From: Streptomyces spinosisporus
GTDB taxonomy: Bacteria > Actinomycetota > Actinomycetes > Streptomycetales > Streptomycetaceae
Reading direction: 5' to 3'
NCBI RefSeq assembly: GCF_022698145.1
Contig: NZ_JALDAX010000002.1
Span: forward strand, 310,001 to 374,000
DNA: 64,000 nt
The notes below the pieces were generated by a model. That model had not been told where the DNA came from, did no database searches, and was given only the letters and a program-made list of their open reading frames with translations. Of this stretch, positions 33,567 through 42,321 are shown one piece after another. A program made the translations under genes and the position numbers. The stretch's first letter is position 1. Every line of letters begins with the position of its first letter.

Positions 33567-35115
33567 GTTGGGATCTGTGGATTTTGTTGGTGGCCGTGAC
33601 CGGCATGTGTTGCACGACTCGTACGTAGCTCGGGGTCATCTTGGTGCCCAGGTCCGGTTGGGCGGACAGGAACGTGGTGAAGGTCGCGGGGTCGAAGGTA
33701 CCGGCGATCGTCGCCATCACCTGGTCGCCGGTGACCGGGTCCGGTACCGCGTAGACCGCGACGGCGTCGGCCCCCTCGTAGCGGGCGAGGATGTTCTCGA
33801 TCATCGCGGCCGCCAGGTTCTCGCTGTCGACGCGGAGCCGGTCGTCGGTGCGGCCGGCGAAGTAGAGGTAGCCGTCGGTGTCCCGGTAGAAGAGGTCGCC
33901 GGTCCAGTACCACCCGTCGTGCCGCCGCTCCGCCTCCGCGGAGGGATTGCGCCAGTACCCCTCGAAGGGGTTCGGCCCCTTGTTCACCAGCTCCCCGATC
34001 GCCTCGTCCCCGTTCAGCAGCCGCCCGCCCGAGTCGAGCACGGCGGCCGGGCACTCCTCGCGCGTCAGCGGATCGAGTACGACGAGCCCGGGCGTCGCCC
34101 TCCCGACCGCCCCGGCCGGCGTCCCCGGCGACCACTGCACGGCCGCACCCCCTTCCGACGACCCGTACCCCTCGACCAGGCGCACCCCGAACCGCCGCTC
34201 GAAGGCCGCCGCGTCCACCGCCCCCGCCTCCGTGCCGAAGCCCAGCCGCAGCGGGTTGTCCCGGTCGTCGTCACGCTCCTCGGTGGCGAGGACGTACTGC
34301 ACGGCCCGCCCCACATACGTGAAGTACGTCGCCCCGTACGCCCGCACGTCCGCCAGGAAGCGCGACGCCGAGAAGCGCCGCCGCAGCGCCACCCCCGCCC
34401 CGGCCACCAGCGCGGGCGCCCAGTCCGCGATCACCGCGTTCCCGTGGAACATCGGCATGCAGATGTAGTGCACGTCGTCGCGGCCCACCCCGAACTGCCC
34501 GACGAGCGAGCGCCCGGCCGCCGCCAGCCGCCCCTGGGAGCAGATCGCCGCCTTCGGGGCGCCGGTCGAGCCGGACGTGAAGTACAGCAGGAGACGGTCA
34601 CTCGGGGCGGCCCGCGAGGCGTCGGGCACTGCGCCCGCGTAGGGCGCCAGAAGGGCGTCGTACTCCTCCGTCCCGGTCACCAGCAGCCGTACGCCGGGGA
34701 GTTCGAGACCGGCGAGAAGGGGGAGGTGGGCGCATTCGGTGACGAGCGTGCGGCACTCGGTGTGCAGGATGTCGCGGGCCAGCTCCGGGCCACGGCGAGT
34801 GGGGTTGATCCCGGCGACCGCGGCTCCCGCGAGCGCGGCTGCGCTCAACCACAGCGGAAATTCAGGGGTGTTGTCCAGCAGCACCCCCACATGCGGCTCG
34901 GCGCCCGGCGGCAACAGGTCGGCCAGCAGCGCCGCACGGGCCGCGGCACCGGCCGCCACCTCGTGGTGGGTGAGCACCAGGTCCTCGTACCACAGCCCGG
35001 GACGGTGATCGCCGAAGCGCTCCGCCACGAGCTCCGCGACCGTGGCCGTACCGGGTTCCCGGGATTCCCTGAACTCCCTGGACTCCTTGGACTCCTTGGA
35101 CTCCTTGGACTTCAT
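33538..35115 (-). CDS. Acyl-CoA synthetase / AMP-dependent ligase
   Basis: A 525-residue ANL-superfamily enzyme starting at ATG 35115. The AMP-binding loop is LLYFTSGSTGAPKAA. The later motifs are EGYGSSEGG, WYWTGDLFYRDTDG, GRTDDRLRVDSENLA and the A10 lysine in ATNKIHRSQL. It should activate a fatty or other organic acid as acyl-AMP and then acyl-CoA. The N-terminus has a repetitive KSKESKESKE stretch from a 9-bp DNA repeat, and no good ribosome site is seen, so the true start may be further in. The C-terminus ends at a 26-bp tandem duplication. Confidence 0.88.
   Translation of the reverse strand: MKSKESKESKESREFRESREPGTATVAELVAERFGDHRPGLWYEDLVLTHHEVAAGAAARAALLADLLPPGAEPHVGVLLDNTPEFPLWLSAAALAGAAVAGINPTRRGPELARDILHTECRTLVTECAHLPLLAGLELPGVRLLVTGTEEYDALLAPYAGAVPDASRAAPSDRLLLYFTSGSTGAPKAAICSQGRLAAAGRSLVGQFGVGRDDVHYICMPMFHGNAVIADWAPALVAGAGVALRRRFSASRFLADVRAYGATYFTYVGRAVQYVLATEERDDDRDNPLRLGFGTEAGAVDAAAFERRFGVRLVEGYGSSEGGAAVQWSPGTPAGAVGRATPGLVVLDPLTREECPAAVLDSGGRLLNGDEAIGELVNKGPNPFEGYWRNPSAEAERRHDGWYWTGDLFYRDTDGYLYFAGRTDDRLRVDSENLAAAMIENILARYEGADAVAVYAVPDPVTGDQVMATIAGTFDPATFTTFLSAQPDLGTKMTPSYVRVVQHMPVTATNKIHRSQLRREGLHCT
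35069..35111 (-). repeat. 9-bp tandem repeat in the AMP-ligase N-terminus
   Basis: The unit GGACTCCTT (+ strand) repeats three times with diverged copies on the left, encoding SKE/KES units. Since nine bases are three codons, copy-number changes would keep the reading frame. Confidence 0.75.
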
Positions 35116-35239
35116 GGGAGCGCACGGTAATTGACGCGTCGTCAGATGTGGAGAGGCGTAACCCTCACAACCCCCGTGAACCCGCCGGGGTGTGTGCGCC
35201 GGGACCGAGCCTCCCGGCGCACCCACCCCGTCCGGCGGA

Positions 35240-35845
35240 TCAGAAGGTGACGTCCGAGCAGGCGTAGAACGCGTTGCTGGTGTCCGCGATCGTCCATACC
35301 GCGACGATCACGTGGTGACCGCTCAGCCCGGACGGCAGGGTGCCGCTGTGGGAGAGGGTGGAGGGCGGACGCTGGCCGTTGTACGGCACCGTCAGGAACG
35401 GTGTGGTGTTGAGGTCCGAGCGGGCCAGGTTGTGGTTCTGGTTCCAGCCCTGCTTGGTGACGTAGTACTTGAAGTCGGTGGTGGCATGCATGGCGGTGAA
35501 CTGCCACCGGAACGTGTAGCTCTGACCGCCCGTCACCTTGGTGGTGGGCCAGGCGCCGCCGGACGGCGCCTTCGGGGCGTCGAGCTGCGAGAAGCGCGAG
35601 TTGCCGCCGGAGCATATGGCCCCGTCGGCCGGCCCGGAGGCCGGGAAGCCCTTGGGGCCCTCGACGCTCTGCGGCTCGTACTGGATGTCGCCGCAGTTCG
35701 TCACCGTGCCGTTGTTGCACAGCTTCTGCCTGCTGATGGGGAGGTCGGTGTAGCCGTGGCTGCTCGCGCTTCCGGCGGAGAACACGAAGGCCCCTGCCGT
35801 GGTGAGCCCGAGCGCGGCGGCGTACCACTTGGTCTTTCTGCGCAT
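35240..35845 (-). CDS. lpmP: AA10 lytic polysaccharide monooxygenase (LpmP-like, CBP21/Chb family)
   Basis: A 201-residue secreted copper enzyme. Signal peptide 1-29 ends in SASS, leaving H30 as the mature N-terminal histidine. With H120 (FTAMHATTDFKYY) it makes the copper histidine brace. Cys43, 51 and 78 fit the AA10 disulfides, and SGHHVIVAVWTIADTSNAFYACSDV is the typical C-terminal half. There is no extra carbohydrate module. It would cleave chitin-like or related beta-1,4 glycans oxidatively. By position it matches SCO2833, reported to act with CslA/GlxA in hyphal-tip glycan deposition. A near-perfect dre lies upstream. Confidence 0.9.
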   Translation of the reverse strand: MRRKTKWYAAALGLTTAGAFVFSAGSASSHGYTDLPISRQKLCNNGTVTNCGDIQYEPQSVEGPKGFPASGPADGAICSGGNSRFSQLDAPKAPSGGAWPTTKVTGGQSYTFRWQFTAMHATTDFKYYVTKQGWNQNHNLARSDLNTTPFLTVPYNGQRPPSTLSHSGTLPSGLSGHHVIVAVWTIADTSNAFYACSDVTF

Positions 35846-35889
35846 GCTGCCGCTCCTGAAGAACGTGGGGGAAGTTCCATGAGGCGTGC

Positions 35890-35901
35890 AGGTCTAGACC
35901 A
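35890..35901 (-). promoter_or_regulatory. DasR-responsive element upstream of the AA10 gene
   Basis: On the minus strand the site reads TGGTCTAGACCT, 11 of 12 matches to TGGTCTAGACCA. It lies 45 bases before the start codon. A weaker related 12-mer, TGGTATGGACAC, lies about 40 bases further upstream, recalling the paired 12-base repeats of chitinase promoters. DasR is known to repress chitin genes until GlcN-6-P accumulates. Confidence 0.8.
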
Positions 35902-35958
35902 AGTGACAGAATATTACCGTCCGTTGGGCGTGTCCATACCAAGACGGGCACCTCTGTG

Positions 35959-37071
35959 TCACGGCATCCGCTCGCCCCGCCCCGCGCAGAACGCCACCGT
36001 CAAGTCCTTGACGAGCGCCTTGCGTTCGTAGTCGTCCAGGTCCACCAGACCGCGCACGGTCAGCCGGGTCACGGTGTCCTCCACGGAGTCGACCACCGAG
36101 GTGAGCACACTCGCCCGGTGCTGCGCGTCCAGCGCGGCGATACGGCGGCGGTGCATCGCGGCGGCCACCTCGGGCGCGTACTCGACGCGGACCGGCTGCA
36201 CCGAGAAGACCTCCAGCCCGACCGGCGCCGCGTCCGCCGCCGTCAGCCGGGTCAGCGCGTCCCCGGCCGCCTCCGCCGGTCCCCTCCGGCTCCCCGGTGT
36301 CTCCACCGCCACCCGGGCGAGGGCCGCCTCCACGCACTCGCGCAGATAGGTCTCGTGGTCCTCGATGCCGAGCACGGCCCGCGCGGTGTCCCTCACCCGC
36401 CACACCACCAGCACCACCACCCGCAGCGCGACACCGCTGCCGTCGGCCGCGGGCATCGGCTCGCTGCGCCAGTGCCGCAGCCGTACGTCGACCCGGCGGC
36501 GCAGCAGCAGCGGGTTGACCCACATCAGACCGGTGCGCCGCACGGTCCCGCGGTAGCGGCCGAACAGCCCGAGCACCCAGGCCCGCCCGGTCCGGCCCCG
36601 GGCCAGTCCGCCGAACCCGAACAGGGCGAGCGCGCCGGCGCCCGCGTAGGCCGCCCACTGCGCGGGCCCGAGCCCGGCCCCCGCGAAGACGGGCAGCCGC
36701 AGCGCCGCGGCGACGAGCGGCGGCAGGACCCCGGCCCACCACGAGGTGGCCACGCATCCGGCCACCCCGCAGGCCCCGGCGAGCACCCCCGCCGCTCCGG
36801 GCAGCACCCGGGCGGGCCGCTCGGTCAGCTCGGGGTCGACCTGCGGCACGGACCGGGGTTCGACCTGTGCCGGGCGCCTCAGGCGCGGCTGTTCCCCCGT
36901 TCCCTGCCTGCGGCCCACCACCGTGGGTCTGAGCGGCACGGACACCGGGTCCGGGTCGTCGCGGAACAGCAGATGTACGGGGATCTCGGTGGTCGCCTCG
37001 TTCTGGATGAGGCGACCCGGCCTGCCCGGCCCCTCGGACTCGGGCGTCTGTGACGTGGTCGTCGTACTCAT
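35959..37071 (-). CDS. SPFH/Band-7 domain membrane protein
   Basis: A 370-residue protein starting at ATG 37071, five bases after GGAGG. The N-terminal 75 residues are polar. Two membrane segments follow (about 80-125: AGVLAGACGVAGCVA and WAAYAGAGALALFGFGGLA). The C-terminal part is an SPFH domain (RRTGLMWVNPLLLRRRVDVRLRHW, VVWRVRDTARAVLGIEDHETY, QPVRVEYAPEVAAAMHRRR). Such proteins scaffold membrane microdomains. It lies between the AA10 gene and a peptidoglycan hydrolase on the same strand, so a role in cell-envelope organisation is plausible. Confidence 0.8.
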   Translation of the reverse strand: MSTTTTSQTPESEGPGRPGRLIQNEATTEIPVHLLFRDDPDPVSVPLRPTVVGRRQGTGEQPRLRRPAQVEPRSVPQVDPELTERPARVLPGAAGVLAGACGVAGCVATSWWAGVLPPLVAAALRLPVFAGAGLGPAQWAAYAGAGALALFGFGGLARGRTGRAWVLGLFGRYRGTVRRTGLMWVNPLLLRRRVDVRLRHWRSEPMPAADGSGVALRVVVLVVWRVRDTARAVLGIEDHETYLRECVEAALARVAVETPGSRRGPAEAAGDALTRLTAADAAPVGLEVFSVQPVRVEYAPEVAAAMHRRRIAALDAQHRASVLTSVVDSVEDTVTRLTVRGLVDLDDYERKALVKDLTVAFCAGRGERMP

Positions 37072-37203
37072 GCGTGCCTCCAGCCTCCGCGCCAGATGCG
37101 TCACAACAGGTGGGTGGAACAGGGCCGTTCGCGAGGAACGGCGGGGTCGTTCACGAGGAACGGCGGGGCCGTTCACGGGGAACGGCAGGGTGAGCCGGGC
37201 TGC

Positions 37204-38571
37204 TCAGGCGAACAGTCGTCTCCAGGTCTCCGGCCCCGGGAAGCCGTCCGCCGCGCCGCCGCGCCAGCCCTGGGAGCGCTGGAAGGCCTCGACGCCCCGC
37301 CGGTCCGCCTCGCCCCAGCGCGGCCCCGGCCCGGTCGTGTAGTACCTGCCGAACCCCTTCCTCACCAGCTGCTGCCCGAGCCGGGTGATGTACTCGTTGG
37401 TCGCGCCGGGCCGGAAGAACGCGCGCCCCGGATAGCCGGGCACGCCGTGCGACGCGGGCCCGGCCGAGCCCGCCTTCACGGCGGCCGGGATGGACTTGCC
37501 CTTCCCGGACACCAGCAGGTCCCAGGTCTGCGGGCCCGGCAGCCCGTCGGCGCCCGCGCCGGTCCAGCCCTGGGCCAGCTGGAAGGCCTGGGTGGCCCTG
37601 CGGTCCGCGTCCGACCAGCGGGGGGCGGGGCCCGACGGGTAGAAGCGTGCGGCGCCGCGCGCGATCAGCATCTGGCCGAGCTGGGTGACGTACTTGTTGT
37701 TCGCGCCGGGACCGAAGTACTCCCTTCCCGGGTACGGCGTCCTGGCGTTCGCGCCGGGTGCCGGGGCGGCGGGCGTGGCGGGGGCGGCCGGCGTGGCTGG
37801 GGCAGCCGGTTCGGTCGGCGTGGTCGGCGTGGTCGGCGCGGTCGGCGGTGGATCTGCCGCGAGCCCGTTGTAGCGGTAGGGCAGGTAGCGGTCGGAGTTG
37901 GTCCAGTAGGCGTACGGGGTGGCCTGCTTGCGGGCGTGCGGGGGTGTCTGTTCGTAGGCGAGGTAGTTGCTGTGCGTGTAGTCCGTCCAGCCGCCGAAAA
38001 TGACGACGTGCGAGCCTTTCTCCGGGTTCTGCGGATTGTGGAACAGCAGAATGTCGCCGGGTTGCAGTTCCTCCTTGGTGATCTGTCTGCCGTAACGGCC
38101 GAGACTTCCCGTCCATTCGTTTCCGGGCAGCCCCCAGGCCATCGAGACGAATCCCGAGCAGTCCTGGCGGTAACCGTCGGACCAGTAGTCGGCCATGCTG
38201 TACGGCACCTGTGCGTCGACCCATTTCCTGGCCCGGTTGATGATCTCCGTGCGGGTGGTCGTGGGTGGGTGCTGCGGGTCGGCGGGGGTTTTCGCGCTGC
38301 GGCCGTACAGCGCGGTCTTGTGTCCCTGCGGGCTGCCATGCCCGTCACCTGCGGGAACGCCGGGGCCGGGCGGGGCCTGCGGGGAGGCGAACGCGGGGGC
38401 GGCATGGCCGGCGCCGAGAGCGGTGGAGGCGGCTGCCGCCACGATCACGGCCCGTCGGGCGGCCGGGTGCCGCACCGTGCGTGAATACGGCAGGACGCGG
38501 TGCCAGTACGCACATCCGGGACAGTCGCAGTCGCTCGCCGGATCGAATTCCTCGAATACCGGAGCCGCCAT
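37204..38571 (-). CDS. Cell-wall hydrolase: NlpC/P60-type domain with two peptidoglycan-binding repeats
   Basis: A 455-residue protein starting at ATG 38571 behind GAGGGG. It begins with a cytosolic Cys-rich tip (SDCDCPGCAYW), then a membrane/signal segment (about 40-60). A catalytic domain has the nucleophile Cys in QDCSGFVSMAWGLPG and the histidine in GSHVVIFGGWTDY. A Pro/Ala/Thr linker (about 255-290) follows, then two similar repeats of about 80 residues (FQLAQGWTGAGADGLPGPQT and FQRSQGWRGGAADGFPGPET). It should cut peptide stems while bound to the wall. It is the first gene of a minus-strand run toward the SPFH and AA10 genes. Confidence 0.87.
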   Translation of the reverse strand: MAAPVFEEFDPASDCDCPGCAYWHRVLPYSRTVRHPAARRAVIVAAAASTALGAGHAAPAFASPQAPPGPGVPAGDGHGSPQGHKTALYGRSAKTPADPQHPPTTTRTEIINRARKWVDAQVPYSMADYWSDGYRQDCSGFVSMAWGLPGNEWTGSLGRYGRQITKEELQPGDILLFHNPQNPEKGSHVVIFGGWTDYTHSNYLAYEQTPPHARKQATPYAYWTNSDRYLPYRYNGLAADPPPTAPTTPTTPTEPAAPATPAAPATPAAPAPGANARTPYPGREYFGPGANNKYVTQLGQMLIARGAARFYPSGPAPRWSDADRRATQAFQLAQGWTGAGADGLPGPQTWDLLVSGKGKSIPAAVKAGSAGPASHGVPGYPGRAFFRPGATNEYITRLGQQLVRKGFGRYYTTGPGPRWGEADRRGVEAFQRSQGWRGGAADGFPGPETWRRLFA

Positions 38572-38746
38572 GCGATTCCCCTCACACTCCCGTTGAAAAA
38601 GACCGCGCGTGTACACGTCGATCAGTTTCCCAACGGTCTTGCCGACGCGCATGTTGACGGTCCGAATGATGTACAAGCCCCCCGCACCCACCCCCCACGT
38701 GGTCAGGAGCACCCCCGCTGGTCCGGTAGAGTTACGCCGTCAGCAC

Positions 38747-38820
38747 GCGCCGCTAGCTCAGTTGGTTAGAGCAGCTGACTCTTAATCAGCGGGTCCGGGG
38801 TTCGAGTCCCTGGCGGCGCA
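38747..38820 (+). tRNA. tRNA-Lys (CTT), copy C
   Basis: The 74 nt are identical to copies A and B. A -10-like TAGAGT lies 15 bases upstream, followed by TACGCCGTCAGCA, which closely matches the TACGACGTCAGCA leader of copy A. The region 38572-38746 should also hold the promoter of the divergent hydrolase gene. Confidence 0.97.
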
Positions 38821-39183
38821 CGACGAAGATGGCGAGACATGTTCGCGGAACCCGCGAACCGGTCTCGCCATCGCCGTATTCCACGCGGCTACGCCACGCG
38901 AGGTGGGGGCTCCGCCACCCACACCCCCCTGCGAGAGTCGGCCCCCGCGTCGATGACGGCACCCTTCGTTGGAGCCCGCGCGCCAGCCCGCGGCTCGGCA
39001 GGGACGGCTGGGGGGTCCGGGTTCGAGTCCCCGGCGTCTGTGCGCCCCCACGCCGCACGCCGTGGGGGCTTCGCCACCCACACCCCCCTGCCACAGTCGG
39101 CCCTACGTTGATGACTGCACCCACCCGGTCCAGCAGGGACCGCTGAGGCCCCGGAGGGCATCCCCGGGGAAAGGCTGTATGAG
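38821..39183. repeat. tRNA-Lys-linked repeat region C
   Basis: No credible gene. The post-tRNA hairpin (GATGGCGAGACATG...GGTCTCGCCATC) is at about 38827-38873. Cassette copies are at 38883-38945 and 39057-39103. Between them, at 39013-39036, is a shortened relic of the tRNA 3' end (GGGTCCGGGTTCGAGTCCCC). The order hairpin, cassette, tRNA relic, cassette parallels region A. Confidence 0.8.
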
Positions 39184-39219
39184 AGCCCCTCGTGCGAGCG
39201 AGGGGGCTTCTTCTTGTTT
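39184..39219 (+). terminator. Rho-independent-type terminator closing the tRNA-Lys C region
   Basis: AGCCCCTCG (39184) pairs with CGAGGGGGCT (39199, one bulged G), and TTCTTCTTGTTT follows. It is the clearest stem-plus-T-tract terminator in the window, and it ends only 21 bases before the GntR start codon. Confidence 0.85.
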
Positions 39220-39239
39220 GGCCGGATACGCTCTGGCCC

Positions 39240-39956
39240 ATGGCAGCGCGTGACCTCCAGGAGCGGATCAAGAAGCTGATCGTCGACCGCAGGCTCCCCT
39301 CCGGGGCCCCGCTGCCGACCGAGCCGGAACTGATGGAGTACCTCGGGGCGAGCCGGAACTCGGTGCGCGAGGCGCTGAAGGCCCTGCAGGCGATGGGCAT
39401 CGTGGAGATCCGGCATGGCTTCGGGACGTACGTCGGCCCGATGTCGCTGGCCCCGATGATCGAGGGACTGGCCTTCCGCACGGTCGCCGGCCACTACCGC
39501 GGCGAGGACTCCCTGCTCCAGCTGCTCGAACTGCGCGAGGCGGTCGAGACGGGACTGGTCTCCCGGCTCGCGGGCCGCATCCCGGAATCGGATCTCATTG
39601 AACTCGACGCACTCGTGAACCGTATGGAACAGCAGGCCGCGCAAGGAGGCGCCGGCCTCGCGGACACCGACCGTGCCTTTCACGCCACCCTGTACCGAGG
39701 GCTGGACAACGTACTGCTCGGCGAGGTCCTGGAGGCGTTCTGGGACGCCTTCCACCGTGTCCAGACGGACCTGGGAGGCGCACCGCAGGACCCGAAGATC
39801 ACCTGTCGGCAGCATCGCGACATCCTCGACGCGGTGCGGTCGGACGACTCGGTTCGGGCGGAGGAGGCGATAAGGGAGCACTTCGGCAACATCCGTGCCC
39901 GGCTGTCCACAACGCATCCACAGGACCCCCACATGCGCCACAATGAACGCGTATGA
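39240..39956 (+). CDS. GntR/FadR-family transcriptional regulator
   Basis: A 238-residue regulator. The N-terminal winged helix has LQERIKKLIVDRRLPSGAPL and EPELMEYLGASRNSVREAL (residues 5-75). The C-terminal FCD domain has LLELREAVETGLVSRLAG, DTDRAFHATLYRGLDN and CRQHRDILDAVRSDD, whose Asp/His residues usually hold a metal or ligand. The start ATG 39240 has no Shine-Dalgarno and lies just after a terminator, so the message may be leaderless. It precedes cslA by 316 bases but no operator for it is evident there. Confidence 0.88.
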   Translation: MAARDLQERIKKLIVDRRLPSGAPLPTEPELMEYLGASRNSVREALKALQAMGIVEIRHGFGTYVGPMSLAPMIEGLAFRTVAGHYRGEDSLLQLLELREAVETGLVSRLAGRIPESDLIELDALVNRMEQQAAQGGAGLADTDRAFHATLYRGLDNVLLGEVLEAFWDAFHRVQTDLGGAPQDPKITCRQHRDILDAVRSDDSVRAEEAIREHFGNIRARLSTTHPQDPHMRHNERV

Positions 39957-40272
39957 CCGGTAAACACCGCGTTTCGCATCTTGCGATCATGATGAACGCC
40001 GTAGAACCCTGTTTTTCAAGATGCTGCGGATACGCGGCACTTGGGGGTCTAGTAAGCGGTTGCCGGGGTTGCGGGGATAGGGGGCCCCGTTCACGAGGCG
40101 ATGCCGAGGGGGGCATCATGCAACCGGAAGGTCGCAGTTCCATGTCTATGGGTGTGGATACTGTGGTGACTGCGGCCCGCCACTGATACGTCTGTGAAGG
40201 GTCGAGGGGGACCCGTCGCGGACGGAAGGAACCGACACAACACGCGGTGACCTGCGTGTGGGGGGATGACTC
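39957..40272. promoter_or_regulatory. Non-coding region upstream of cslA
   Basis: This 316-base stretch is less GC-rich than its surroundings. It contains small hairpins such as GGGTC...GACCC near 40199-40214, and should hold the cslA promoter and a long leader. I do not recognise a riboswitch. The cslA ribosome site is GGGGGGATGACTC just before the ATG. Confidence 0.5.
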
Positions 40273-42321
40273 ATGACGTCGACGCCGAAGGGCGCCCGGC
40301 AGAACTTCGACTCGTCGGAAACCACGCAGCTGAGGGTGCCTTCGCAACGGAACAGCACCACGGGCCAGTTCCGCAGGATCAAGAAGAACCTGCCGAGATA
40401 CGACTACGAGCACTACAGCCGACTGGCCGGCCCCCTCACCCAGCCGGATCCCGGCAAGCCCTACAAGGTCCAGTACCGCTCACTGCTCTCGCAGGAACCG
40501 CACCGCCTGCGCGCCGCCCTGATGCTCGGCGCGGCGCCGCTGCTGTCGCTGATCCTGCTGGCCTGGCTGCTGCAGCCGGAGCACTGGACCGAACGCGACT
40601 ACCCCGCCTTCGACTTCCTGCCGGCGCTGGACGTCGTGATGCTCGTCTCGATCGGTCTGATCGAGTTCTTCCGCTGCATGAACGTGCTGTCCAACGCGCA
40701 CGCCACCCTGGTCGCCCGCGACCCGGTCCCGGTGGTGCCGGAGACCGGCACGAGAGTCGCGTTCATCACGACGTACGTGCCCGGCAAGGAACCCCTGGAG
40801 ATGGTGACGAAGACCCTGGAGGCGGCCGTCCGGCTGCGGCACCGGGGCCTTCTGCACATCTGGCTCCTGGACGAGGGCGACGACGCCGAGGTGAAGGCGG
40901 TCTGCGCCCGTCTCGGCGTACATCACTTCTCCCGCAAGGGAGTTGCGCAGTGGAACCAGAAGAAGGGCCCGCACCGCGCCAAGACCAAGCACGGCAACTA
41001 CAACGCCTGGCTCGAGGCGCACGGCGACGACTACGACTTCTTCGCCTCGGTCGACACCGACCACGTCCCGCTGCCCAACTACCTGGAGCGGATGCTCGGC
41101 TTCTTCCGCGACCCGGACGTCGGCTTCGTCATCGGCCCGCAGGTGTACGGCAATTACGACAACCCCATCACCAAGGCCGCCGAGTCGCAGCAGTTCCTCT
41201 TCCACGCGCTGATCCAGCGCGCGGGCAACGCCTACGGCGCCCCGATGTTCGTGGGCACCTCGAACGCCGTGCGGATCAAGGCGCTCAAGCAGATCGGCGG
41301 CCTGTACGACTCGATCACCGAGGACATGGCCACCGGCTTCGAGATCCACCGGCACAAGAACCCCGCGACGGGCAAGAAGTGGCGGTCGGTCTACACACCG
41401 GACGTGCTCGCCGTCGGTGAGGGCCCGGGCGCCTGGACGGACTTCTTCACCCAGCAGCTGCGCTGGTCGCGGGGGACGTACGAGACGATCCTCAAGCAGT
41501 ACTGGAAGGGCTGGTTCTCGCTGCCTCCGGGCAAGCTCTTCAACTACACGATGATGATCATCTTCTACCCGATGTCGGCCCTCAACTGGATCCTGGCGGC
41601 GCTGAGTTGTGCGCTGTTCCTGGGCCTGGGCGCCTCGGGTGTGAACATCGACCCGACGGTCTGGCTGATGCTGTACGGCAACGCGTCCGCGCTGCAGATC
41701 GGCCTGTACATCTGGAACCGCCGGCACAACGTCTCCCCGCACGAGCCGGAGGGCTCCGGCGGTGTTGCGGGCATGGTGATGTCGGCCCTCTCGGCGCCGA
41801 TCTACGCCCGCTCGCTGATGGACACGGTGCTGCGCCGCAAGAGCAAGTTCGTGGTGACCCCCAAGGGCGACTCGGCAAGCCCCGACACCCTGTTCGGGAC
41901 CTTCCGGATCCATCTGTTCTTCATCCTGGTCTTCGGCGGTTCGATCGCCGCCGGTTTCACGCTCGGGCACTCGCACCCGGCGATGATCATCTGGGCGACG
42001 TTCGCCCTGCTGATCACCGCGTCGCCGATCTTCGCCTGGCGGTACTCGCTGCGGAAGGCGAAGAAGCAGCCGCCCGCGCCGGGACTGCCGCAGCAGGGAC
42101 AGGCGGCGCCCGCGCCCGCCCACCAGCCGCAGCCCGCGCAGTACGCGCCCCACGGGCAGTACGCACCGCACGGGCAGCACGCGCAGCACGGCTCCGGGCA
42201 CAAGCCCAGCTGGGCCGCCTCGGGTTCGGGCACGGGCCCGGCCCAGGATCCGGGGCAGGGCGCAGGAAATGACCAGACGATGCAGATCGCCCTTGGTGGA
42301 TTTGGGGGACGTAAGGAATGA
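40273..42321 (+). CDS. cslA: CslA, cellulose-synthase-like GT2 membrane glycosyltransferase
   Basis: A 682-residue processive family-2 glycosyltransferase of the hyphal tip. The N-terminal 75 residues are cytosolic and polar, followed by two membrane segments (about 80-135). The catalytic motifs are LLDEGDDAEVKAV, SVDTDHVPLPNY (DxD), SITEDMATGFEIH (TED) and FFTQQLRWSRGTYE (QxxRW). Four or more membrane segments follow (from about 430). The tail is Gln/Pro/His-rich with repeated QYAPHG units. It polymerises a beta-1,4 glycan long described as cellulose-like and more recently discussed as PNAG-like. It is coupled to glxA by an ATGA overlap. Confidence 0.95.
   Translation: MTSTPKGARQNFDSSETTQLRVPSQRNSTTGQFRRIKKNLPRYDYEHYSRLAGPLTQPDPGKPYKVQYRSLLSQEPHRLRAALMLGAAPLLSLILLAWLLQPEHWTERDYPAFDFLPALDVVMLVSIGLIEFFRCMNVLSNAHATLVARDPVPVVPETGTRVAFITTYVPGKEPLEMVTKTLEAAVRLRHRGLLHIWLLDEGDDAEVKAVCARLGVHHFSRKGVAQWNQKKGPHRAKTKHGNYNAWLEAHGDDYDFFASVDTDHVPLPNYLERMLGFFRDPDVGFVIGPQVYGNYDNPITKAAESQQFLFHALIQRAGNAYGAPMFVGTSNAVRIKALKQIGGLYDSITEDMATGFEIHRHKNPATGKKWRSVYTPDVLAVGEGPGAWTDFFTQQLRWSRGTYETILKQYWKGWFSLPPGKLFNYTMMIIFYPMSALNWILAALSCALFLGLGASGVNIDPTVWLMLYGNASALQIGLYIWNRRHNVSPHEPEGSGGVAGMVMSALSAPIYARSLMDTVLRRKSKFVVTPKGDSASPDTLFGTFRIHLFFILVFGGSIAAGFTLGHSHPAMIIWATFALLITASPIFAWRYSLRKAKKQPPAPGLPQQGQAAPAPAHQPQPAQYAPHGQYAPHGQHAQHGSGHKPSWAASGSGTGPAQDPGQGAGNDQTMQIALGGFGGRKE

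Noticed and set aside
39953..40186. A 77-codon frame before cslA
   Set aside because: Codon third positions are not GC-biased as in real genes here, it has no ribosome site, and it lies in what looks like the cslA leader.
39957..40272. A possible c-di-AMP or other riboswitch in the cslA leader
   Set aside because: Some G-rich and hairpin segments are present but I cannot match the conserved core of any riboswitch class.
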